Positions 33,030 through 41,125 are shown, counted from the stretch's first letter. The stretch: DNA of 58,232 bases from Streptomyces werraensis (GCA_014656175.1 BNBX01000004.1:1-58232); one strand, 5' to 3'. Numbers and translations: made by a program. Notes: generated from the sequence alone by a model not told the origin.

Positions 33030-33114
33030 GGCAGAACATTCTCAGAAGACGCGGTGGACGCGACCCGTCCGTGCGGTCACCTTTCCGTATCGGCGCGTAC
33101 GGGCGCCAGGTGAT

Positions 33115-33126
33115 CTACGCGCGTAG
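33115..33126. promoter_or_regulatory. CTACGCGCGTAG operator upstream of add
   Basis: Perfect palindrome CTACGCGCGTAG, 16 nt before the add ATG (33143). Its right end overlaps the ribosome binding site (TAGGAG, 33124-33129). It lies in the divergent spacer with the alpha/beta-hydrolase-like gene, so both genes could respond. Confidence 0.75.
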
Positions 33127-33142
33127 GAGTTATGGTGCGGAA

Positions 33143-34300
33143 ATGACGAGCCAGACCATCGCGAACGCCCCCACCTCGGACCAGATCCGCCGGGCGCCCA
33201 AGGTTCTGCTGCACGACCACCTCGACGGCGGACTGCGCCCCGGCACCGTCGTCGACCTGGCCCGCGGGACGGGCTACACCGACCTGCCCCACACCGACCC
33301 CGACAAGCTCGCCCTCTGGTTCCACCAGGCCGCCGACTCCGGCTCCCTGGAGCGCTATCTGGAGACCTTCACGCACACGGTCGGCGTCATGCAGACCCGT
33401 GACGCGCTGGTCCGGGTCGCCGCCGAGTGCGCCGAGGACCTCGCCGAGGACGGCGTCGTCTACGCCGAGGTGCGCTACGCGCCCGAGCAGCACCTCGAAG
33501 GGGGGCTGACGCTGGAGGAGGTCGTCGAGGCCGTCAACGAGGGGTTCCGCCAGGGCGAGCGGCGGGCCAGGGAGAACGGCCACCGCATCCGCGTCGGCGC
33601 CCTGCTCACCGCGATGCGGCACGCCGCCCGCGCCCTCGAGATCGCCGAACTCGCCAACGGCTACCGCGACCAGGGCGTCGTCGGCTTCGACATCGCGGGC
33701 GCCGAGGCCGGCCACCCGCCCACCCGGCACCTCGACGCCTTCGAGTACCTGAAGCGGGAGAACAACCACTTCACCATCCACGCCGGCGAGGCGTTCGGAC
33801 TGCCGTCCATCTGGCAGGCGCTCCAGTGGTGCGGCGCCGACCGGCTCGGGCACGGGGTGCGGATCATCGACGACATCCAGGTCCACGACGACGGCACGGT
33901 GGAGCTCGGCCGGCTCGCCGCCTACGTCCGCGACAAGCGCGTCCCCCTGGAGCTGTGCCCCAGCTCCAACCTCCAGACCGGCGCCGCCTCCTCGTACGCC
34001 GATCACCCGATCGGGCTGCTGCGGCGGCTGCACTTCCGGGCCACGGTGAACACGGACAACCGGCTGATGTCCCACACCAGCATGAGCCGCGAGTTCGAGC
34101 ACCTGGTCGAGGCCTTCGGATACACGCTCGACGACATGCAGTGGTTTACCGTCAATGCGATGAAGTCCGCATTCATTCCTTTCGATGAACGGCTGGCCAT
34201 GATCAACGACGTGATCAAGCCCGGATATGCGGAACTCAAATCCGAATGGCTGTTCCGTCAGACCGCCTCCACCAGCACTTCTTCCCTCGCGGAAGACTGA
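33143..34300 (+). CDS. add: Adenosine deaminase
   Basis: A 385-aa zinc amidohydrolase converting (deoxy)adenosine to (deoxy)inosine. Metal and catalytic motifs are in place: [12 protein letters not shown] (His-x-His), [10 protein letters not shown] (His and general acid Glu), DRLGHGVRI and [14 protein letters not shown] (catalytic Asp in TDN). ATG 33143 sits 13 nt after an AGGAG; an ATG at 33132 in another frame would make only a four-codon reading frame. It feeds inosine to the purine nucleoside phosphorylase at 47727-48551, and both genes have the same upstream palindrome. The last ~120 bp and the following spacer are noticeably lower in GC than the surroundings. Confidence 0.95.
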   Translation: MTSQTIANAPTSDQIRRAPKVLLHDHLDGGLRPGTVVDLARGTGYTDLPHTDPDKLALWFHQAADSGSLERYLETFTHTVGVMQTRDALVRVAAECAEDLAEDGVVYAEVRYAPEQHLEGGLTLEEVVEAVNEGFRQGERRARENGHRIRVGALLTAMRHAARALEIAELANGYRDQGVVGFDIAGAEAGHPPTRHLDAFEYLKRENNHFTIHAGEAFGLPSIWQALQWCGADRLGHGVRIIDDIQVHDDGTVELGRLAAYVRDKRVPLELCPSSNLQTGAASSYADHPIGLLRRLHFRATVNTDNRLMSHTSMSREFEHLVEAFGYTLDDMQWFTVNAMKSAFIPFDERLAMINDVIKPGYAELKSEWLFRQTASTSTSSLAED

Positions 34301-34317
34301 AAGGGGCGTCACCGGTA

Positions 34318-34344
34318 ATGGTGAACGCGCAACGCGTTCACCAT
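34318..34344. terminator. 12-bp perfect hairpin after add
   Basis: ATGGTGAACGCG (34318-34329), loop CAA and the exact complement CGCGTTCACCAT (34333-34344), beginning 18 nt after the add stop. It is less GC-rich than other hairpins here. Probably the add terminator, but it could also lie in the leader of the small secreted-protein gene. Confidence 0.65.
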
Positions 34345-34438
34345 CCGTCCGCATTTCGATATTTGCGGCGGACAGGGACGCCTGATTACGGTCGCAGCAC
34401 CGCTCACATCCCCGTATCCCATTTCGAGGACGCCTTTC

Positions 34439-34786
34439 ATGAAGCAGTCTGCTGCCAAGACCCTCGGTGTCGCCGCTCTCGGTGCCGCCTTCGCCGCCGC
34501 CGGTGCGGGCGCCGCCCAGGCGGCCCCGGCCCTGCCGGACGCCCCGGGGCTGAACACGGTCACCCAGGCCCTGCCGGCGGACCAGGCGTCCGGCGCGCTG
34601 CCCGGCGCGGCCGAGGCGCTGTCGACGGGTCAGGACGTGGCCGGCAAGGGTCTCGGCACCGCCAAGCCGGTCGCCGGCGAGCTCGGCTCCCAGGTGCCGG
34701 GCGCCGGTCTCCTCGGCGGGCTGCCGGTGAACCAGATGCCGACCAAGGGCCTCAACGTCAACGGCCTCCCGCTGGGCGGCCGCTGA
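34439..34786 (+). CDS. Small secreted Ala/Gly/Pro-rich protein
   Basis: A 115-aa protein that I do not recognise. The first ~30 residues are a Sec signal peptide (MKQSAAKTLGVAALGAAFAA and then AGAAQA, cleavage likely after AQA). The mature ~85 residues are low-complexity, rich in Ala, Gly, Leu and Pro with recurring LP/VP steps (ALPDAP, QALPAD, GALPGA, SQVPGAG, GGLPVN, NGLPLGG), and have no Cys. It is similar in size and character to the protein at 40766-41104. It has its own upstream region with a hairpin and is followed by a terminator, so it is monocistronic. It is likely secreted or cell-surface; function unknown. Confidence 0.75.
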   Translation: MKQSAAKTLGVAALGAAFAAAGAGAAQAAPALPDAPGLNTVTQALPADQASGALPGAAEALSTGQDVAGKGLGTAKPVAGELGSQVPGAGLLGGLPVNQMPTKGLNVNGLPLGGR

Positions 34787-34805
34787 CCTCCCGGCCGGAG
34801 ACAGG

Positions 34806-34844
34806 CCGATGGGGCGCACCCGGAATCGGGTCGCGCCCCATCGG
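34806..34844 (+). terminator. Terminator hairpin after small secreted protein gene
   Basis: Perfect 12-bp arms (CCGATGGGGCGC, 34806-34817, and its complement 34833-34844) extended inward by ACCCG/CGGGT with one bulged base, loop GAAT. It starts 20 nt after the stop. Confidence 0.7.
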
Positions 34845-34955
34845 CGTACTCGGAGGTCCACGGTCCCGCGTGAGGCCTCAGGGAGATGATGCCGCGCAGG
34901 ACCGGGAGGCCGGCGTCGTGCGGCGCCTCGGGGGTGAGGGCGCCGCACGGGCCGC

Positions 34956-35156
34956 CTACCAGGCCGTGCGGGCCTTGTCCTCCGAGGGCAGCAGGACCCA
35001 CAGCGCCAGGTACAGCAGGAACTGCGGACCCGGGAGCAGGCACGAGACCAGGAACACGACGCGCATCGTCTTCGCGGAGGTGCCGAACCGCCGGGCCAGC
35101 CCGGCGCAGACACCGCCGATCATGCGGTCGTCGGTGGGGCGGGCGAGGCTGCTCAT
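34956..35156 (-). CDS. PspC-domain small membrane protein
   Basis: A 66-aa protein consisting of a single PspC domain: SLARPTDDRMIGGVCAGLARRFGTSAKTMRVVFLVSCL, then one long hydrophobic segment (FLVSCLLPGPQFLLYLALWVLLPSE). Homologues are inner-membrane stress proteins or anti-sigma-like sensors of envelope stress. ATG 35156 has a GGAG 6 nt upstream (GAAGGAGTCGCG), which decides it over a longer in-frame start. It lies 58 nt downstream of the VanZ-like gene on the same strand and may be co-transcribed. Confidence 0.85.
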   Translation of the reverse strand: MSSLARPTDDRMIGGVCAGLARRFGTSAKTMRVVFLVSCLLPGPQFLLYLALWVLLPSEDKARTAW

Positions 35157-35214
35157 CGCGACTCCTTCGTGAACGGTGCGAGGCACCCCGTCCGGCTGCC
35201 TCCGTACCTCCACG

Positions 35215-35799
35215 TTACGGAGACGAAGGGGGCAAAGCGTCGCTCCACGGGGCGATCCCGACCCTGGGAATCGTCGGGGTCCGCCCCTGAGGGACCTCCT
35301 CCCTCCGGACAGTGCCGTCCACCGCCGGGAGGACCGTCCGCCGGCGCAGCCAGGCGCGTCCCGCGGGCACCACGGCGGCGTGGGCGAGCGCGGCGCCCGC
35401 CGTGTTCAGCAGCAGGGAGTCGACGTCCACCACCTGTCCCGGCACCGCCGTCTGCAGCAGCTCCACGGCCAGCGACACCAGGGCGGTCGCGGCCAGGGTG
35501 CGGATCAGCGAGCCCAGCCGGGACACGGCCGGCCGGCCCCCCGCCATCGGCAGCAGCACGCCCAGCGGCGCGAGCAGCGCCATCGACTCCCCGGTCCGGC
35601 GCAGCCCCGTCGCCCAGCCCAGCGCGAAGTCGGCGCGGATCCCGTCCAGCGGCCGCAGATTGGCGGGCATCACCCACGGGACGTCCAGGGGGCGCAGCGT
35701 GTACCAGGCGACGAACGCCAGATGCGCGGCCAGGAGGATGCCTCCTGTCACACGGATACGGGATGCGGCGGTGCCGCCGTGGAAGCCTTGACGCTGCAC
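35215..35799 (-). CDS. VanZ-family membrane protein
   Basis: A 194-aa membrane protein with the VanZ fold: FVAWYTLRPLDVPWVMPANLRPL, LLAPLGVLLPMAG, LVSLAVELLQTAVPGQVVDVDSLLLNTAGAALAH (the ELLQ-DVDDLLxNTxGxxLG signature). Family members are linked to low-level teicoplanin resistance or envelope functions; the mechanism is unknown. The C-terminal ~45 residues are hydrophilic. GTG 35799 is preferred; a TTG at 35808 would add three residues. Confidence 0.83.
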   Translation of the reverse strand: MQRQGFHGGTAASRIRVTGGILLAAHLAFVAWYTLRPLDVPWVMPANLRPLDGIRADFALGWATGLRRTGESMALLAPLGVLLPMAGGRPAVSRLGSLIRTLAATALVSLAVELLQTAVPGQVVDVDSLLLNTAGAALAHAAVVPAGRAWLRRRTVLPAVDGTVRREEVPQGRTPTIPRVGIAPWSDALPPSSP

Positions 35800-35905
35800 G
35801 ATCCCCAAGACGCGGCGCGCGCCTCGGCCGGTTCCGGGATGTCACCCGTTCAACCGCGGAGGCGTGCGCCACACTGCGGCGCCGCCCCCGCGGACGCCCG
35901 CCGGG

Positions 35906-36532
35906 TCAGCTTCCGGCGGCCTCGGTGGAGGGCGGCTTCCCGGCCGACGGACGGGCCCGTACGTCGTCGGTGCAGCGGTAGCGGCGCGGCGTCGCGTCGT
36001 CGGGGCCGCCCAGGATCACCGAGCCGTTGCCCTCGGCCGCCGCCGAGTCGGAGAAGGTGCACACGATCTGCGCGAGCGCCGTCGTGGACAGCTCGGCGGG
36101 CGGGGTGCTCAGCCGCAGCGTGTCCTCCGGGTCGCCGGCCCGCGGCCCGGTCACGGTCGTCCCGGGCCGCACCCGCGTGGTGTAGCCGGCCTCCCGCTCG
36201 GACGTCGTCGGCTCCCGCGTCAGCTCGTCCATCAGGCCCTGCGCCACCAGCACCCGGCGCGCGTCCGTGGCCCCGTCCGCCACCCGCACCGCCCGGTCCA
36301 CGGCCACCAGCGACGGCCCGCACACCAGGAACACCTGCACCGGCAGCCCGCGCTCCCCCTGCCCGGCGCCCTCGGGCTCGCCCAGCGAGCAGCGCACCCG
36401 GGAGGGCGCGGGACCGAAGTCGGTCGGCACCTCGGTCGCCCGGATCCCGCACCCGGACAGCAGGGCGCCCAGCGCCACGGCCCCCACGAGGGCCGGCAGG
36501 GCGGTCCGGTGTCGTGCGTGTCGTCCGTTCAT
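35906..36532 (-). CDS. AfsQ-operon lipoprotein
   Basis: A 208-aa predicted lipoprotein. After a basic start (NGRHARHR), a hydrophobic core ends in LLSGCG with the modifiable Cys at residue 28. The mature part has no domain I recognise but contains several Cys (VRCSLGEPEG, FLVCGPS, QIVCTFSDSAA, RYRCTDD) and repeated VPTDFG/TTALAQIVC segments that may resemble a GerMN-like architecture. Its ATG overlaps the afsQ2 stop by 1 nt (TGATG), so it is translationally coupled to the sensor kinase and may modulate its extracytoplasmic domain; that role is inferred. Confidence 0.78.
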   Translation of the reverse strand: MNGRHARHRTALPALVGAVALGALLSGCGIRATEVPTDFGPAPSRVRCSLGEPEGAGQGERGLPVQVFLVCGPSLVAVDRAVRVADGATDARRVLVAQGLMDELTREPTTSEREAGYTTRVRPGTTVTGPRAGDPEDTLRLSTPPAELSTTALAQIVCTFSDSAAAEGNGSVILGGPDDATPRRYRCTDDVRARPSAGKPPSTEAAGS

Positions 36533-38160
36533 CAGGCGTCTCCCTCGGCGCCCTCGTCACCGGCGTCGCCGGCCTTCTCCCCGGACTCCGCGGCGGACAC
36601 GTCCCGCGGCAGCCGCAGGGTGAACACGGCGCCGCCGTCGGGCGAATTTTCCGCGGTGATCTCGCCGCCGTGGATGTGCGCGTTCTCCAGCGCGATGGAC
36701 AGGCCGAGGCCGCTGCCCTCGGAGCGCGGACGGGAGGCGCTGGCCTTGTAGAAGCGGTCGAAGACGTGCGGCAGGACGTCCTCCGGGATGCCCGGACCGT
36801 GGTCCCGCACCCGGATGACGACCGAGCCGCCCGGCACGTCCCCCGCCTCGGCGCCGTCAGTGGTCTCCGCGCCCTCCGCGGGTTCCTCCCGCACCGAGAC
36901 CCGCACCGGCGACCCGCCGTGCTTGAGGGCGTTGCCGATGAGGTTGGCGAGGATGACGTCCAGGCGGCGCGGGTCGATCCGGGCGTGGATGCCGCGCGCG
37001 GCGTCCAGCTCCACCGCGTCCAGCCAGGCGCGCGCGTCCATGCAGGCGGTGATCTGGTCGGCGACGTCGACGTCGTCGAGGACCAGCCGGGCGGTGCCCG
37101 CGTCGAAGCGGGTGACCTCCATCAGGTTCTCCACCAGGTCGTTCAGCCGCCGGGTCTCGCTCACCACCAGCCGCACCGCGGGCTGGATCATCGGGTCGAT
37201 GCCCCCGCCCTCGAACTCCAGCTCCTCCTCGAGGACCTCGGTCACGGCGGTGATCGCGGTCAGCGGGGTGCGCAGCTCGTGGCTCATGTCCGCGACGAAC
37301 CGGCGGGACGCCTCGTCCCGCGCCGCCATGTCCGCGACCCGTTTCTCCAGCGCCTCTGCGGCCTTGTTGAACGTCCTTGACAGATCGGCCAGTTCGTCGG
37401 TGCCCGACACCCTCAGCCGGGTGTCCAGCTTTCCCTCCCCGAGCCGCCGCGCCGCGGCCCCCAGCCGCTGCACCGGCTTCAGCACGGTCGTCGCGGCGGC
37501 GTGCGCGAGGAGGGCGGAACCTATCAGCGCCAGACCGGTGGCGATCCCCAGCGACCAGGCCAGCGAGCCCAGGTCCTTCTCCTCCGGCTCCAGCGACTTC
37601 AGCATGTAGCCGGTGGTGCCGCCGCCGATCAGCTGGGCCCCCGCCACCAGGTACGGGGTGTCGTCCTCGACGATCCGCTGCCAGTACAGATGATGCGGGT
37701 ACTTGTTGTTCGACGTGACCTTCAGCCGCTCGGTCACCGCCTCGCGCAGCGACTCGGGCACGTCCCCCAGCGAGAAGCCGTTCAGCCCGCCCGAACTGCC
37801 GTACACCGTCTGGCCCTCGGGGTTCTCGGCGACGAGCAGCACGGCGAAGCGCTGACTGCTGTTGGCCATCTGCCCCGCCGTGCGCTGCAGTTCGTCCTGC
37901 GTGGGGTGCTCGGGCAGCGCGCCCGCACGGTTCTGCATCTCCTGCTCGAAGGCGCGCAGCACCGCGTCCTGCGTACGCGTCAGCACCGACTCGCGGTTCA
38001 GCCAGTACGCGATCCCCGACGCGGACACGGCGGCCGTCAGCGCGACCAGGCCGAACACGACGACCAGCCGCAGGCGCAGGCTCGTGAAGCGCAGCCGCGA
38101 CCAGACTCCCTTGCGCGCCGCGGACCAGCCGCGGCCCCCCTCCTGGTGCTCCTGTGTCAC
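36532..38160 (-). CDS. afsQ2: Sensor histidine kinase AfsQ2
   Basis: A 542-aa membrane histidine kinase. It has TM1 (LRLVVVFGLVALTAAVSASGIAYWL, ~28-52), an extracytoplasmic sensor of ~125 residues, TM2 (LGSLAWSLGIATGLALIGSALLAHAAA), HAMP, the H-box FVADMSHELRTPLTAITAV, N-box NLIGNALKHGG, G1 DHGPGIP and G2 GSGLGLSIALENA. The Asp/Glu/Gly-rich C-terminus is unstructured. GTG 38160 overlaps the afsQ1 stop by 4 nt (GTGA). In S. coelicolor AfsQ1/Q2 responds to nitrogen/glutamate conditions and influences antibiotic production (recalled knowledge); the synteny with sigQ here makes the orthology secure. Confidence 0.95.
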   Translation of the reverse strand: MTQEHQEGGRGWSAARKGVWSRLRFTSLRLRLVVVFGLVALTAAVSASGIAYWLNRESVLTRTQDAVLRAFEQEMQNRAGALPEHPTQDELQRTAGQMANSSQRFAVLLVAENPEGQTVYGSSGGLNGFSLGDVPESLREAVTERLKVTSNNKYPHHLYWQRIVEDDTPYLVAGAQLIGGGTTGYMLKSLEPEEKDLGSLAWSLGIATGLALIGSALLAHAAATTVLKPVQRLGAAARRLGEGKLDTRLRVSGTDELADLSRTFNKAAEALEKRVADMAARDEASRRFVADMSHELRTPLTAITAVTEVLEEELEFEGGGIDPMIQPAVRLVVSETRRLNDLVENLMEVTRFDAGTARLVLDDVDVADQITACMDARAWLDAVELDAARGIHARIDPRRLDVILANLIGNALKHGGSPVRVSVREEPAEGAETTDGAEAGDVPGGSVVIRVRDHGPGIPEDVLPHVFDRFYKASASRPRSEGSGLGLSIALENAHIHGGEITAENSPDGGAVFTLRLPRDVSAAESGEKAGDAGDEGAEGDA

Positions 38161-38852
38161 TGAGGCGGATCCAGCCGGTAGCCGACACCGCGGACGGTAC
38201 GGATCAGCGTCGGGGACGACGGCACGTCCTCGACCTTGGCGCGCAGCCGCTGCACGCATGCGTCCACCAGCCGTGAGTCGCCCAGGTAGTCGTGCTCCCA
38301 CACCAGCCGCAGCAGCTGCTGGCGGGACAGCGCCTGGCCGGGCCGCCGGCTCAGCTCCAGCAGCAGCCGCAGCTCCGTCGGCGTGAGCTGGAGGTCCTCG
38401 CCGTTCTTCGTCACCGTCATCGCCGCGCGGTCGATGACCAGGCTGCCGAAGGCCGCCGAGTCGCTGGACTCGCGTTCCCCGCGCCGCAGCACCGCGCGGA
38501 TCCGGGCGTCCAGCACCCGGCCCTGCACGGGCTTGACCACGTAGTCGTCGGCGCCGGACTCCAGGCCGACCACGACGTCGATGTCGTCGCTGCGCGCGGT
38601 GAGCAGGATGATCGGCAGCTGGTCGGTGCGCCGGATGCGACGGCACACCTCGAAGCCGTCGATGCCGGGCAGCATCACGTCCAGCACGATCAAGTCCGGC
38701 CGCTGCTCGCGCAGCAGCTTCAGACCGTCCTCACCACTGGCAGCGGTCGCCACCCGGTGACCCTGGCGCGTCAGTGAGAGCTCCAGGGCCGTGCGGATGG
38801 CGTCGTCGTCCTCGATCAGCAACAGGGAAGGCACGCGCTCATTCTGGCCCAT
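38157..38852 (-). CDS. afsQ1: Response regulator AfsQ1 (OmpR/PhoB family)
   Basis: A 231-aa (or 225-aa) response regulator. The receiver domain has the acidic pocket LLIEDDDAIR, phospho-acceptor Asp in LIVLDVMLPGIDGFEVCRR, and the conserved Lys in DDYVVKPVQGR. The winged-helix DNA-binding domain reads LQLTPTELRLLLELSRRPGQALSRQQLLRLVWEHDYLGDSRLVDACVQRLRAKVED to RTVRGVGYRL. Two starts are possible: ATG 38852, with AGGAAG 6 nt upstream, and GTG 38834, which gives the 225 residues I recall for S. coelicolor AfsQ1. It binds GTnAC-N6-GTnAC repeats in the established system; one exact match lies upstream at 38965-38980. Confidence 0.95.
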   Translation of the reverse strand: MGQNERVPSLLLIEDDDAIRTALELSLTRQGHRVATAASGEDGLKLLREQRPDLIVLDVMLPGIDGFEVCRRIRRTDQLPIILLTARSDDIDVVVGLESGADDYVVKPVQGRVLDARIRAVLRRGERESSDSAAFGSLVIDRAAMTVTKNGEDLQLTPTELRLLLELSRRPGQALSRQQLLRLVWEHDYLGDSRLVDACVQRLRAKVEDVPSSPTLIRTVRGVGYRLDPPQ

Positions 38853-38964
38853 GGAGGGCTTCCTGTTCGACCCGTGCGCGTCGGGTGCCCCTTGGGCCCG
38901 GATACGTGCCGCTTCGTGCCCGCCGAGCTGTGAAGGAAGTGTGCGGTCACGGTGGCCTGCCCCT

Positions 38965-38980
38965 GTGACACGTCTGTGAC
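38965..38980. promoter_or_regulatory. AfsQ1 binding site (GTGAC-N6-GTGAC)
   Basis: Direct repeat GTGAC-ACGTCT-GTGAC in the divergent spacer between afsQ1 and sigQ. It matches the published AfsQ1 consensus GTnAC-N6-GTnAC exactly. It lies 96 bp before the sigQ start and 113 bp before the afsQ1 start, placing both units under AfsQ1 control, as reported for S. coelicolor. Confidence 0.85.
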
Positions 38981-39075
38981 AGTCGGCGGACACGGCCATG
39001 AAAGTGGCGCGGCAAGCTTTTCGGCACAGCACAACCGCAGGCGAGAACACCGGAAGTCCACGACGGGGGCGCGAG

Positions 39076-39813
39076 ATGAACACGCTGCACGGCACCAGCA
39101 CCAGCGCAGTTGTCACGCGTCTGCACGACGTGCACCGGGGTTCCGAGAAGTCCGGCGCCGCGGGCATGCGGGGGTGCGCTCGCGGCGCCGGGCGTCAGCA
39201 CACCGTGATCATGACGGTGGTTGACACGTCCACGGGGGACACCGACGGGGGAAGCGCGTACAGGGAGGAACCGGGGGAGCGTCGCTCGGTGAGCGAGGCG
39301 GAGTTCACCGCCTACGTCCAGGAGCGCCGCGCCTCCCTGTACGCCACCGCCTACCACCTGACCGGCGACCGTTTCGAGGCCGAGGACCTGCTGCAGAGCG
39401 CGCTGTTCTCGACCTACCGGGCGTGGGACCGGATCAGCGACAAGGCGGCGGTCGGCGGATACCTCCGCCGCACCATGACCAACCTGCACATCAGCGCGTG
39501 GCGCCGCCGCAAGCTGAACGAGTACCCGACCGAGGAGCTGCCGGAGACGGCCGGCGACACGGACGCGATGCGCGGCACCGAGCTGCGCGCGGTCCTGTGG
39601 CAGGCGCTGGCCCGGCTGCCCGAACTCCAGCGCACCATGCTGGTCCTGCGCTACTACGAGGGCCGCACGGACCCGGAGATCGCGGACATCCTCAACATCA
39701 GTGTCGGCACGGTGAAGTCCAGCATCTGGCGGTCCCTCCGCCGGCTGCGCGAGGACGAGGTCCTCAGCTTCGGCCGTGACGAGGAGAACGCCTTCGGGGA
39801 GCTCGTCGCCTGA
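39076..39813 (+). CDS. sigQ: ECF (SigE-like) sigma factor SigQ
   Basis: A 245-aa sigma factor. Region 2 is RRASLYATAYHLTGDRFEAEDLLQSALFSTYRAWDRI and region 4 is LPELQRTMLVLRYYEGRTDPEIADILNISVGTVKSSIWRSLRRLRED, both complete. The ~75 residues before region 2 are poorly conserved in character, and several starts are open (ATG 38998, 39076, 39211); 39076 is chosen since it follows the AfsQ1 site and a purine-rich GACGGGGGCGCGAG. It is divergent from afsQ1, and in S. coelicolor sigQ is a target of AfsQ1 with an opposing effect on antibiotic genes (recalled). No anti-sigma gene is adjacent. A G-rich 3' segment follows. Confidence 0.92.
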   Translation: MNTLHGTSTSAVVTRLHDVHRGSEKSGAAGMRGCARGAGRQHTVIMTVVDTSTGDTDGGSAYREEPGERRSVSEAEFTAYVQERRASLYATAYHLTGDRFEAEDLLQSALFSTYRAWDRISDKAAVGGYLRRTMTNLHISAWRRRKLNEYPTEELPETAGDTDAMRGTELRAVLWQALARLPELQRTMLVLRYYEGRTDPEIADILNISVGTVKSSIWRSLRRLREDEVLSFGRDEENAFGELVA

Positions 39814-39817
39814 GGGT

Positions 39818-39938
39818 CGGGGGAAACCGGGGGAGCTGCCAGGGCGTCGGGGGGCGTCCGCGCGGTGAACGGGGATCGGGGGAGCCCGGGGGAAACGGGG
39901 GAGCACGGGGGAACAAGGAGGGGGAGCACCACGGGGGG
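39818..39938 (+). repeat. G-run array in the sigQ 3' region
   Basis: About 120 bp downstream of sigQ with roughly ten runs of four to six G on the plus strand, several in a loose repeat CGGGGGAAAC / CGGGGGAGC. The density and short loops give strong potential for stacked G-quadruplexes in the sigQ transcript or non-template strand. It is non-coding on both strands. Confidence 0.7.
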
Positions 39939-39948
39939 TGCGGAAACA

Positions 39949-39994
39949 GCGGGACTGCGCGGGGCCGGGGGCCCGTCACGCGGTCCCGCTTTTT
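39949..39994. terminator. Rho-independent terminator between sigQ and udk-like gene
   Basis: Stem GCGGGACTGCGCG (39949-39961) with CGCGGTCCCGC (39979-39989) around a GC-rich loop, followed by TTTTT on the plus strand. It lies between convergent genes, 135 nt after sigQ, and may also act on the opposite strand. Confidence 0.8.
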
Positions 39995-40001
39995 CGTGCC
40001 G

Positions 40002-40637
40002 TCACGGCGCGCTCGTCGGCGCCGGCCGTCCGGCGACCGCCGCCGCGGCCAGGCGGCTCAGCGCCTCCTCACGGTCGCAGGCGTACGCGCCGAGCGCCGT
40101 CTGACGGGCGACGATCGACCGCTCGAGACGCATCAGCCGCCAGCCGCGCCGCAGCAGGAACGGCACCGATTTGCGGCCCTCCTTCAGGTCCCGCAGGAAA
40201 CGGCGCCGGAACGTCCGCACGGGACCGCGGCTCAGGCACAGCGCGTCGGCCAGCAGCCCCAGTTCGCGGCAGCGGTCCACGATCTCCGCGGCGAAGATCC
40301 CCTCGGCGATGAACAGCGGCGTACCGCCGATGTCCACGGTCGTCTCGCCGGTGCGGGCGCTCAGCGAGATGTCGTACACCGGCACCTGCGCCGTGCGCGT
40401 CCTGCACAGCCGTTCGATCGCGGTGACCGCGGTGTCCGCGTCCCAGGAGGCGGGGTCGTCCCAGTCGATGTCGGAGGTGCCCGCCACCAGCGGCAGGGTC
40501 GGGTCGTCGCCCTCCTTGTAGAAGTCGTCCAGGCGCAGCACCGGAAGGCCGGAGCGGGCCGAGACGAGGGACTTGCCGGAGCCGGAGGGGCCGCAGAGCA
40601 GCACGACTCGCGCGGATATGGGCGACTGGGAACTCAC
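40002..40637 (-). CDS. Uridine kinase-like P-loop kinase
   Basis: A 211-aa P-loop kinase. Walker A is GPSGSGKS (16-23), followed by VLRLDDFYKEGDDPTLP, the Asp-rich catalytic strand typical of uridine/phosphoribulokinase-type enzymes, DWDDPASWDAD and VPVYDIS for substrate contact, and a lid with LCLSRGPVRTFRRRFLRDLKEGRKS. It would phosphorylate uridine or cytidine for salvage. GTG 40637 is used because the residues before it are basic and non-conserved. It has no CTACGCGCGTAG site, so it is apparently outside the catabolic regulon, consistent with salvage rather than breakdown. The plain uridine kinase name is by motif only. Confidence 0.8.
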   Translation of the reverse strand: MSSQSPISARVVLLCGPSGSGKSLVSARSGLPVLRLDDFYKEGDDPTLPLVAGTSDIDWDDPASWDADTAVTAIERLCRTRTAQVPVYDISLSARTGETTVDIGGTPLFIAEGIFAAEIVDRCRELGLLADALCLSRGPVRTFRRRFLRDLKEGRKSVPFLLRRGWRLMRLERSIVARQTALGAYACDREEALSRLAAAAVAGRPAPTSAP

Positions 40638-40765
40638 GGGACACCAGTGTGAGGCATCGCGCGGGTGGCGTACGACCCGTGGGGGCGACTTTGAAGCGCG
40701 GCTCACATCTCAACTACGCTGCGCGTCCGACCGTTGACCCTGTGAAGTCAGAAGGTGGCACAGTG

Positions 40766-41104
40766 ATGGCCCGACACAAGGCACCCAGGACGCCCGTCGT
40801 CCGGCGCTCCATGGCCGTACTCGCGACGGCGGGAGCTGCGCTCGGCGTCGCGGCGGCGACCGCGTCCGCCGCTCAGGCGCAGGTGCTGCCCGACGACGCC
40901 GGCCAGGTCGTCGGAACGGTCGCGGACCTCAAGCCCAACCCGCTCGCCGGCACGGGCGTGGACCCGCTCGACAACGGCGCCGGCACGCAGGTCGCCGACT
41001 TCCGCGCGGTGGACTCGCGCGAGGTGACCGGCCCGGTCGCCCAGGCGGAGTCGGTCGGCTCCATCCCCGGGGTGGGCGCGGTGACGGATTCCCTGAGGCG
41101 CTGA
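40766..41104 (+). CDS. Small secreted protein
   Basis: A 112-aa protein of unknown function. It has a long Sec signal peptide (PVVRRSMAVLATAGAALGVA and then AATASAAQA), cleavage likely after AQA. The mature ~70 residues are low-complexity but more polar than the protein at 34439 (QVLPDDAGQVVGTVADLKPNPLAG, PVAQAESVGSIPGVGAVTDSL) and lack Cys. The ribosome binding site GAAGGTGG precedes ATG 40766. It is followed by a terminator and has no operon partner. The two proteins may be distant relatives or just of like type. Confidence 0.75.
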   Translation: MARHKAPRTPVVRRSMAVLATAGAALGVAAATASAAQAQVLPDDAGQVVGTVADLKPNPLAGTGVDPLDNGAGTQVADFRAVDSREVTGPVAQAESVGSIPGVGAVTDSLRR

Positions 41105-41125
41105 CGGGCGCGTACGACACGGCGG

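Noticed and set aside
33132..33146. Four-codon frame (ATG GTG CGG AAA TGA) overlapping the add start as a regulatory leader peptide
   Set aside because: Spacing to the AGGAG is only 2 nt and such short frames occur by chance; no further support.
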